64,000 bases of DNA from Roseovarius sp. 217 (GTDB lineage: Bacteria > Pseudomonadota > Alphaproteobacteria > Rhodobacterales > Rhodobacteraceae): positions 357,239-421,238 of the forward strand of contig NZ_CH902584.1 in the NCBI RefSeq assembly GCF_000152845.1, read 5' to 3'. The notes beneath the pieces were generated by a model, which was given only the letters and a program-made list of their open reading frames with translations, did no database searches and had not been told where the DNA came from. The translations under genes were made by a program, and so were the position numbers. Below, piece after piece: positions 34,454 to 41,439 of this stretch (position 1 is its first letter; the number at the start of each line of letters is the position of its first letter).

Positions 34454-37400
34454 AATCCCTCCAGCATGGCGGCGAGCTCCGGATCCATATCGCCGTCATT
34501 GCCTGTGTCGTCCCCAGCGTCAGCTCCGATATGGTCGAATCCCGCAAGTAAATCGTCAAGCGACGAATCTTCAGACTCCTCTAAAACCGGCAGTTCCATT
34601 TCTATATCCGCTGCCGGTGCATCCGGAGCGGCGCGCGGTGCCGGTGTCGCTCCCGACCAAGGGCCCGAGATCTCTTCACCGTCGAGCGCGCGGAACGACC
34701 CAAGCCTGATTTCGTCGCGGCCCTTGACCCAGATCACAGGCATGAAGCCCCGAGCCAAGGTGTGCTGCGCCAGATCAGTCGTCAGGTTCCGTTCGGTACA
34801 GGGAAGCGCCACCTGGTCGCCAAACCGATCCGTGACGAAATGAAACGGAATGTCCCCCAGCGACATGACACTGCCCAAATCCATCGCTGCACCGTCTTTC
34901 TTGTACGTCGCAGCCAACAGAATGGCCACCAAAACCGCCGGGTTTGCCCACAACATGCCTTTCAGCCCCTCTACCTGACTGAATTCTTCAAACGCAAAGG
35001 AGTCGATGGGTTCAGTTTTCGCACCGTAGGGTCGGCGCAAAAGGAAACGTGGCGACGCTAGTCCCAGATAGGCAGCCTCGCGACGCGCACGCAGATTGTC
35101 CCAAGCCTTCGCCACCAGGGGGTGGCGGTCCTGCTTTTCCACATCCAGATAGGCAGGGGTCACGGCGGTAAAAAATGGTGCGTCCACATGGGCCGCAACC
35201 TGGCCGATCCGGGCCAGCAACTCCGCATGCGGCGGCGTTTCTTCGAAGGTGTAAAGCCCGAACAGCGCCGAAAATCCGCCAGCGCCTTCTTCGGGATCCA
35301 ACACGTCTGTAAGCAGCCGGAAGATACCGCTTTCTGCCAGATCCTCTGACGCCGCGAGATCGGCGGCAAGCTCTTCGGCTGAGACATCATAGAGAACGAT
35401 CTGCAGGTCGCTGTTCGTCTCGATCCGTCGCGCCAGCAGGTCGAGTGAACGCCACTGCGCCTCCACCGCCTGAAAATCCGGATGGTGCAGAACAAGCCGC
35501 ATCGCCGTGCTGAGCGCCTGATCCACTGCGTCTGCAAGCGCCCCGGCCCCGGCATCGGGTGCCTTGACGACATGCGGGCCTACAATCTGTGCGATCAGGT
35601 CATCCGCCGGTCCCATCTTGGACAACCTGCCGGACGTGTCGCCGATCAGCGACTGGAATTCGCTCAGCTTCATATGCGCCGGGATCGATGTGGCCCCGGA
35701 CCGCTTGGGCAGACGGATCGGCGTGCCATAAGCCTCGGCCCAGTCCTTGAGCCGCTGCGCCGCTTTCTCGACCATGGAGCCCATGCCAAGCTGCTGGCGG
35801 AGCCCAGAAATCTCGCCGAAAATCCCGAGCTTCTCGTAAATTGCATCCGGGTGCAGATCATCTATCTCGGACAGTTCTACCGAGACACTGCCGCCATTCT
35901 TACCGATGGGTAGGGTCAGAGTAGTGGCAAAGCCTTCGATCACCTCGTCCAGCGTATCGACATCCAGAATGACGGGCTGGCGCGCGGCCATCGCATCGCC
36001 GGTTTCGATAGCACCGCGTGCCGCACGACCGGTAAAGTCGCCGAAGAAGGCCATCCTGAACCCGTTCCGGTTCAACGCATCGCGTTCGGGCCGCGCGGCG
36101 CTAATGGTGCCGAACGGCGACTGCGGCGGCGGGCTATCCGCAGTAGCATTGCCTAGGTCTGTCCGGGGATGATCCCCCGCATCCCCATCCAGATCGGCCA
36201 ACATGGCGTCCAGATTGTCCAGCTCGTTATCTGCGACCGTCGGATGGGTTTCTGCTACAGCTGAGACGTCCAGATCGTCGAGCAAATCGTCCAGAATGTC
36301 CGACACCTCATCTGCGGTCCCATCCAGTTCCGGTTCCGCAGCTTCCATCCCAGCCGACAGACCATCAAGATCGTCAACCGTTGGCTCGTCCTCGGCACCT
36401 GCCTCAGCCTGCGTCAGAAAGCCTTCTAGGTCATCGGTCTTGGTGGCCATTGTTTCCGCATTGGCGGGGCCTTCCAGATCGGCTAGGAGGTCCGCAAAAT
36501 CGTCCGGTACGTCGGTATCAATCCGATCCGGCTCTGGCGTCTCCATATCTGCCAGCAAAACGCCAAGGCCGTCGGGTGTGGCGGGGACCGAAGCCTCGCC
36601 CGAAGAGTCGCCAAAGTCGGAAAGCAAAGCGTCGAAGTCATCCAGATCTTGCACTTGCGCGTCCATGTTTTCGGCAACTGACTGAGGCTCCGCCAGCAAC
36701 GCATCCAGATCGATGTTGTCGGTGGGCGTCGTCGCCTCCACGGCCGAGCTCTCCAGAACGGCCAACATATCATCAAGATCGTCCAAGGCCGTTGCAGGGT
36801 CCGCCATGTCGGTCGCGGCAGGTATGTCATCGGGTGACAGCTCATTGGGGGCGGGAACCGTGTTGTCGTGAAGGCCCGCGAGAATGTCCTTCGTGTCCTC
36901 TTGGACCTCGGTTTCGGGGGTCGCCCTGATCCCTGAAAGTACCGCATCGGACGACGCCGTCGACACCTCAGCGATTTCGGGCAGTTCAAGCGCATCGAGT
37001 ATGTCGTCGATCGCATCCGCCTGTGCTGCCGATGCGACGGAGGCGATCCCAGACAGCACGTTACCGGTGTCGTTTTCTGCGGTCTCAGGCTCTACTACGG
37101 GTTCTATACCCGAGAAGATACTGTCGAGATCGTCTTCCGGCGCAATCTCAGCCACCCGGTCGATGGCAGAAAGCACGTCCGCAGCACTGTCTTCTCCAAC
37201 CTCTTCAGCGTCAGCTACGGGCGTAAGGCCCGACAAGACGGCAACGGTCTGGGACTCCGGTTCCGTCTCCGGCACGCGGGCGATGGCGTACAGAATATCG
37301 TTGCTGGTCGCTCGCGGCGGCGGTGCATCTTCCGCGTACTCTGCAAGGGCCGATAACACGTCTGCCGTCGAATCCAGATCCTCCGGCGTTTCGATCCGAG

Positions 37401-38160
37401 TAATGCCGGACAAAACATCGCCGGCAGTGTCCGTCTCAGGCGATTGTATCATCTCAGCCACACGCAATCCGGTCAAGGCTGCCGATACGTCGTCCTGCTC
37501 TTCCGGCTCGGGCGCAGGCCCTAGGGAGTTGAGCGCATCCGCCACGGATGTGTCCGGCGGTGCATCGACCGGGGCCTGCGCCGCCAAATTCGCTAGGGTG
37601 TCGTCAGTGGTGTCTTCCGGTCCATCCAATGCAGAAATCGGCGCGCGCAGCGACTCAAGCGCCGCCTGCCTGTCATCCGACGATGTCCCGGTGCCAGTCA
37701 GCGCCTGCAACAGACCTGGCTGCGCGAGCAGCTGCTCGATCAGCGCCTCGGCACCGGCCTTGCCGTCCATATAGGCCATCAGATCTGTCAGCTGCCTACG
37801 CGCCTCCAGCAGCGGGCGAAGCGGATCGAACTGTTCGGCAATTCCTTGCGGCGTGAAATCGGACATCTTTTTGAAAGTCAGATCGACCGCGAGCGATCCC
37901 TCACCGGTTAGGCTGTTAGGCACGCTAAATTGCGCCCTGGGTGCCATCGCCCGCATCCGGTTATCGAAATTGTCGACGTCGATTTCCAGAAAGCTGCGAT
38001 CAGCCACGGGAGGTTGCTCCGAGGTGCCCGACAGATCCGACAGCACGCCCATCACAAAGGGAAGTTGTACCTTCTTCTCGGCACCGTAAAGTTCCACGTC
38101 ATATTCGATCTGCACGCGCGGTGCGCGGTTGCGCGCGATAAATTTTTGACTGTCGCTCAT
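34450..38160 (-). CDS. TssB - acidic repeat spacer - TssB/TssC-like fusion protein
   Basis: The 1236-aa protein begins with a near copy of the TssB encoded at 50544 (shared KFIARNRAPRVQIEYDVELY and IDVDNFDNRMRAMAPRA; residues about 5-150). A very acidic spacer follows (about 165-690) with two classes of short repeats. From about 699 comes a second TssB-type module (FRMAFFGDFTGRAARG, DDLHPDAIYEKL), then a TssC-like part (LHHPDFQAVEAQWRSL near 890; SPRFLLRRPYGAKTEPIDSF near 1040). The C-terminal portion of normal TssC is missing and replaced by an acidic tail. Complete tssB and tssC genes exist elsewhere in the operon, so this is an extra sheath-like protein, perhaps a cap or baseplate connector. 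It is coupled by ATGA to the channel gene. Confidence 0.85.
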   Translation of the reverse strand: MSDSQKFIARNRAPRVQIEYDVELYGAEKKVQLPFVMGVLSDLSGTSEQPPVADRSFLEIDVDNFDNRMRAMAPRAQFSVPNSLTGEGSLAVDLTFKKMSDFTPQGIAEQFDPLRPLLEARRQLTDLMAYMDGKAGAEALIEQLLAQPGLLQALTGTGTSSDDRQAALESLRAPISALDGPEDTTDDTLANLAAQAPVDAPPDTSVADALNSLGPAPEPEEQDDVSAALTGLRVAEMIQSPETDTAGDVLSGITRIETPEDLDSTADVLSALAEYAEDAPPPRATSNDILYAIARVPETEPESQTVAVLSGLTPVADAEEVGEDSAADVLSAIDRVAEIAPEDDLDSIFSGIEPVVEPETAENDTGNVLSGIASVASAAQADAIDDILDALELPEIAEVSTASSDAVLSGIRATPETEVQEDTKDILAGLHDNTVPAPNELSPDDIPAATDMADPATALDDLDDMLAVLESSAVEATTPTDNIDLDALLAEPQSVAENMDAQVQDLDDFDALLSDFGDSSGEASVPATPDGLGVLLADMETPEPDRIDTDVPDDFADLLADLEGPANAETMATKTDDLEGFLTQAEAGAEDEPTVDDLDGLSAGMEAAEPELDGTADEVSDILDDLLDDLDVSAVAETHPTVADNELDNLDAMLADLDGDAGDHPRTDLGNATADSPPPQSPFGTISAARPERDALNRNGFRMAFFGDFTGRAARGAIETGDAMAARQPVILDVDTLDEVIEGFATTLTLPIGKNGGSVSVELSEIDDLHPDAIYEKLGIFGEISGLRQQLGMGSMVEKAAQRLKDWAEAYGTPIRLPKRSGATSIPAHMKLSEFQSLIGDTSGRLSKMGPADDLIAQIVGPHVVKAPDAGAGALADAVDQALSTAMRLVLHHPDFQAVEAQWRSLDLLARRIETNSDLQIVLYDVSAEELAADLAASEDLAESGIFRLLTDVLDPEEGAGGFSALFGLYTFEETPPHAELLARIGQVAAHVDAPFFTAVTPAYLDVEKQDRHPLVAKAWDNLRARREAAYLGLASPRFLLRRPYGAKTEPIDSFAFEEFSQVEGLKGMLWANPAVLVAILLAATYKKDGAAMDLGSVMSLGDIPFHFVTDRFGDQVALPCTERNLTTDLAQHTLARGFMPVIWVKGRDEIRLGSFRALDGEEISGPWSGATPAPRAAPDAPAADIEMELPVLEESEDSSLDDLLAGFDHIGADAGDDTGNDGDMDPELAAMLEGL
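36180..37480 (-). repeat. Two degenerate acidic repeat families in the fusion protein spacer
   Basis: Protein-level repeats are visible. The first class (nt about 36880-37480) has about eleven copies of a core such as DVLSGI, DVLSAL, NVLSGI or DILAGL spaced 20-33 residues. The second class (nt about 36180-36800) has about nine copies of cores such as LDDMLAVLE, FADLLADLE and LDAMLADLD. Both are amphipathic short helices in an acidic, otherwise low-complexity context. Confidence 0.8.
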
Positions 38161-39077
38161 TCCTCACCTCCACGCGCCTTGCGCAGTTCATCCCGCAACG
38201 CTCGGATTTCCTCGTGCAAAGCGTTCACCTGCGCGCCGACTTGATCGGTCTCTTTGCGCACCAGAGTGCGCAGCGTCTCGAACTCCGCCTCGGTCTCCTC
38301 TTCCACCGCTGATTGCATTGTGTTGACCAGCAGACCGATAAACAGATTGAGGACTGAAAAAGCGGTGATCACGATAAAGGGCACAAAAAAGGCCCAAGCC
38401 ATCGGATAGACCTCCATTACCGGTCGAACAATTCCCATCGACCAGCTTTCCAGAGTCATGATTTGGAATAGAGAGTACAGACTTCGCCCTAGCGTACCAA
38501 ACCATTCGTCAAACGAGTTGCCGTACATGATCGTCGCCATCACAGCAAAGACGTAGAACACGATCGAGATCATGATGATGACCGCACCCATGCCTGGCAG
38601 CGCATCCAACAAAGCCTGAACCACCGCGCGCATCTGCGGAATCACCGACAACAGGCGCATCGCGCGGATCACCCGCAGCCCACGCAGCGCCGACATGCTG
38701 TCGGTCTGCGGCAATAGTCCGATGCTCACCACGCAGAAATCAAAGATGTTCCACGAATTTCGAAAGAACTTCAGCCCGTAGGCATAGAGCTTGATCAGCA
38801 ATTCCAACACGAAGATGACCAGCACCACCCTGTCAATCGTATACAGAAAATCACCGATATGGGCCTGCATATAGTCCGATGTGCTCAGGCCCAGAGTGAT
38901 GGCGTTAAAGATGATGACGCCCATGATGAAAGTCTGCACCGAGGGCCGCTCGACGAACCTGCGCAATCGGGCGCGGAAGTAGGGATCCCGCTCCTTGCCC
39001 AAAGTCGTTCCATCACCTGTCCCCTCGGCGGCGCCGGGCACCTCAGACTGCTCATGGATCGACGCGTCGCTCGACAT
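38157..39077 (-). CDS. Voltage-gated sodium channel (NavBac/NaChBac family) inside the T6SS operon
   Basis: The 306-aa protein has the one-domain six-helix plan: S1 near 48-65, S2 82-99, S3 110-121, S4 with regularly spaced arginines R132, R135, R138 and R141 (LRGLRVIRAMRLLSVIP), S5 162-184, pore with selectivity filter TLESWS (208-213), S6 228-253, then a cytoplasmic coiled coil (to 304). The TLESWS filter is the NaChBac/NavAb sodium signature. The N-terminus is longer than usual. The stop overlaps the start of the sheath-like fusion (ATGA) and its start overlaps the previous gene by one base, so it is translated as part of the T6SS operon. A T6SS role is unknown to me. Confidence 0.93.
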   Translation of the reverse strand: MSSDASIHEQSEVPGAAEGTGDGTTLGKERDPYFRARLRRFVERPSVQTFIMGVIIFNAITLGLSTSDYMQAHIGDFLYTIDRVVLVIFVLELLIKLYAYGLKFFRNSWNIFDFCVVSIGLLPQTDSMSALRGLRVIRAMRLLSVIPQMRAVVQALLDALPGMGAVIIMISIVFYVFAVMATIMYGNSFDEWFGTLGRSLYSLFQIMTLESWSMGIVRPVMEVYPMAWAFFVPFIVITAFSVLNLFIGLLVNTMQSAVEEETEAEFETLRTLVRKETDQVGAQVNALHEEIRALRDELRKARGGEE

Positions 39078-40090
39078 TACTTTACCTTTCTAGCCGCTTC
39101 GTTGAATTTCTTGCTGACAATCTTGACCGACTTTACCGCATCAGCCACCGCCTTGTCCTTGTTCTTATGCTCGTTGCCGAAACGCGTCGCCCAGTTCTTG
39201 GCCGCAGAACCAGTCGATTTTCCGCCCTTGACGAACGCAATCGTCTCGTCAAGGGCCTTCTCGTAGGTGTCGATAGTGCCTGACAACTTGACCAGCGACG
39301 CATTAACCTTGCCCGACTTCGAGATCATCTTACCGATGTCCTGCAACGCCGGATCGGCTTTGGTGTCGGTCGCCATCTTCGCACCCTTGGTCAGCAGGAA
39401 ATTGGCCACGTCCTTGGTGGACTTGGCAGTCCCGTCGTACTCCTTCCTGACTTTGTCCAGAGCTGCGGCGGACTTCTTGAACGCCTCTTGCGCTGCCTCA
39501 TCGCCTGACTTCTCAATCTCCACGCCAAGCGTGTAGACGGCTTTCACTACCTGGCTGGTCAGTTTCGAGAACATGCCAGATGTGTCGAGCGTATCGAATT
39601 TCTTCAGCGCTTCCTTGCCCGCAGCCAGTGCATTCTTGTTGTCACCCTTGTCGCTCTCGACTTCGTCCAGCGCGACCGAAACCTTGTCCTCTATCTGACC
39701 GGACATTTTCTTGAACAGCTTTTTTACCTGCGCCTCGGCATCATCGAGCGCCTTCTTCTCGTCTGGCGTCTCGTCCTTGTCGTTGCGCTGGAATTTGGCC
39801 TTTTTGCGCTCTTTGGGTCGGGCATTCAGGATATCCTTTTCCAACGCCCCCAGAACGGTCGCGAAAAGTGACAGCTCATAGCGGGCGACGGCATAGATAC
39901 CGTCCTCGATCACTTTCTTCTTCCACTTTCGCGGATCAAGCTCCATCGTCCGCTTGAAAGTCAGATCGGTCACCCCACTCTCGGCGCCGGGCCGCGCCCG
40001 GAACCAGTCAGGGGGCTTCTTGGTCTTAGTCTCTCCGAACGGATTGATCTTGCGCTCGACGCTGATCTTGGTCTTTCCAACATCTGCCAT
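39077..40090 (-). CDS. Lys-rich helical protein of unknown function in the T6SS operon
   Basis: The ATG at 40090 (ribosome-binding site AGAGGA) gives 337 aa; a GTG three codons earlier is too close to that site. I do not recognise a family. The N-terminus is polar (KTKISVERKINPFGETKTK), followed by a long mostly helical region rich in Lys and Asp/Glu (KKAKFQRNDKDETPDEKKALDDAEAQ) and a basic end. No signal peptide or strong membrane segment. It is coupled to the channel gene by a one-base overlap. It could be an effector, a helper of the upstream helical protein, or a structural part; none can be chosen from sequence. Confidence 0.75.
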   Translation of the reverse strand: MADVGKTKISVERKINPFGETKTKKPPDWFRARPGAESGVTDLTFKRTMELDPRKWKKKVIEDGIYAVARYELSLFATVLGALEKDILNARPKERKKAKFQRNDKDETPDEKKALDDAEAQVKKLFKKMSGQIEDKVSVALDEVESDKGDNKNALAAGKEALKKFDTLDTSGMFSKLTSQVVKAVYTLGVEIEKSGDEAAQEAFKKSAAALDKVRKEYDGTAKSTKDVANFLLTKGAKMATDTKADPALQDIGKMISKSGKVNASLVKLSGTIDTYEKALDETIAFVKGGKSTGSAAKNWATRFGNEHKNKDKAVADAVKSVKIVSKKFNEAARKVK

Positions 40091-40158
40091 TGTGTTCACA
40101 TCCTCTTTGTAGGGGTTTGCCTAATTGGGCAGAACCACAAATCAGCCCACCTGCCCGC

Positions 40159-41406
40159 TCAGGCCACGTCGAAGAAAGTGCCGTCGATGGCCTTACTGCT
40201 GATCTTATCAAAGGCATAACCACCCACCGCGCCACCCAAGCCCATGCCCAGATCCTTGGCCGTCGTCGCAACCGAATTTCCATCAATGGGGGCTAGGGCC
40301 AGCGAGGCGAACTTGAGCCCCTCACGAAACACTTTAAGCGCCTTTGGGTCCTTCATCGACAGTTGCTTGACCCTGATCTTGAGCGTTTTGACCGGCACCT
40401 TCCACTTGACCGTTTCGGCATACATCTTCTGCACATCGCCGATCGCATCCGTGACTTTGACGTAATTGGCCCCCAGCGCATCATCGAGCTGTTTTTCGAT
40501 CACCTTGCGCTGCGCAGTCTTGTTGGGTGCGGGGTGGCTCTTCAACCGATTGTCCACATCTCTCATGAACTCTTTTTTCATCTTGTCCTGTTGCGCGAGG
40601 ATTTTGTTGAGCACCTTGCTCAGCTCATGCACCTTGACCACGATCTGCGCATATTTGGCGCTCAGCGTGTCAGCAGCCCCCTCAGTGGACTTGATCGTGG
40701 GCTGCGATATGCCGACGAATTCGTTAAAGACCGCGCCTGATATCTCGTTCGCCGCATAAACCCCAGACTTCTTCGCTGCCGTTTCAACGACCTTGAGGTT
40801 CAGCTCGACCACCTTCTTGGCGGCATCAATGGAAATTGCAATCTTGCCGATCTCGGTCGCCAGAGTGACGCCGGACTTCACGAAACCGATGATGCCCAAT
40901 GCGGCTCCGGCCCCACCCGAGAAAGGCGAGGTCGCCATCGCCGCAATCGACACCGCTAGCCCCGCAAGTGTGCCCACGATGGTGGTGGCGATCTTGATTC
41001 TGAACTTCGACCATTCCTTCCTTTTCTTCTGCAGGCTGGCCCAAGCCTTCGCGACCTGGATCTCCGCCGCTTTCTCGGCCACCTTGACGTCGTTCTTTAT
41101 CGCATTGTTCAACCCGTCGAGCTGCTTTTTCAGATCGGACTTGCTTGCCCCCTTGGAGACCATTTCAAGGAAACCCTTGTCGAACACCTTGCATTTCTGT
41201 TCGATCGTCTTGACGGTCTGGTCGTAGACCTCCATCGCCGCATTCTGGAATTCTTGGATCAACAGCGGGTCCTTCTCCGCCCCCTTCTCCATCTTCTTGT
41301 CCAACTCGACCACTACCTTGAAGCTAAGCGCAGGGGGTTTTACCATCCTTAGCCCCGAGACATTGATCTCGACGTTCTTCTTATCCATCACTGTATGCTT
41401 GGTCAT
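40159..41406 (-). CDS. Helical protein with central hydrophobic hairpin, candidate pore-forming effector
   Basis: The 415-aa product has a strong ribosome-binding site (GGAGGA) and directly follows clpV. It is dominated by long amphipathic helices with many lysines. A hydrophobic segment at about 139-195 (ATTIVGTLAGLAVSIAAMATS, a glycine-rich turn, ALGIIGFVKSGVTLATEI) could fold as a membrane hairpin. This layout of long helices around a hydrophobic hairpin is like alpha-pore-forming toxins of the ClyA/Hbl type, but there is no sequence match I can name. There is also a small hydrophobic glycine patch near the C-terminus (GMGLGGAVGGYAFD). No signal peptide, so release through the T6SS would be required if it is a toxin. 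Confidence 0.7.
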   Translation of the reverse strand: MTKHTVMDKKNVEINVSGLRMVKPPALSFKVVVELDKKMEKGAEKDPLLIQEFQNAAMEVYDQTVKTIEQKCKVFDKGFLEMVSKGASKSDLKKQLDGLNNAIKNDVKVAEKAAEIQVAKAWASLQKKRKEWSKFRIKIATTIVGTLAGLAVSIAAMATSPFSGGAGAALGIIGFVKSGVTLATEIGKIAISIDAAKKVVELNLKVVETAAKKSGVYAANEISGAVFNEFVGISQPTIKSTEGAADTLSAKYAQIVVKVHELSKVLNKILAQQDKMKKEFMRDVDNRLKSHPAPNKTAQRKVIEKQLDDALGANYVKVTDAIGDVQKMYAETVKWKVPVKTLKIRVKQLSMKDPKALKVFREGLKFASLALAPIDGNSVATTAKDLGMGLGGAVGGYAFDKISSKAIDGTFFDVA

Positions 41407-41439
41407 GAGCCGTCCTCCATGCTCACTGCGTCCTGAGGA

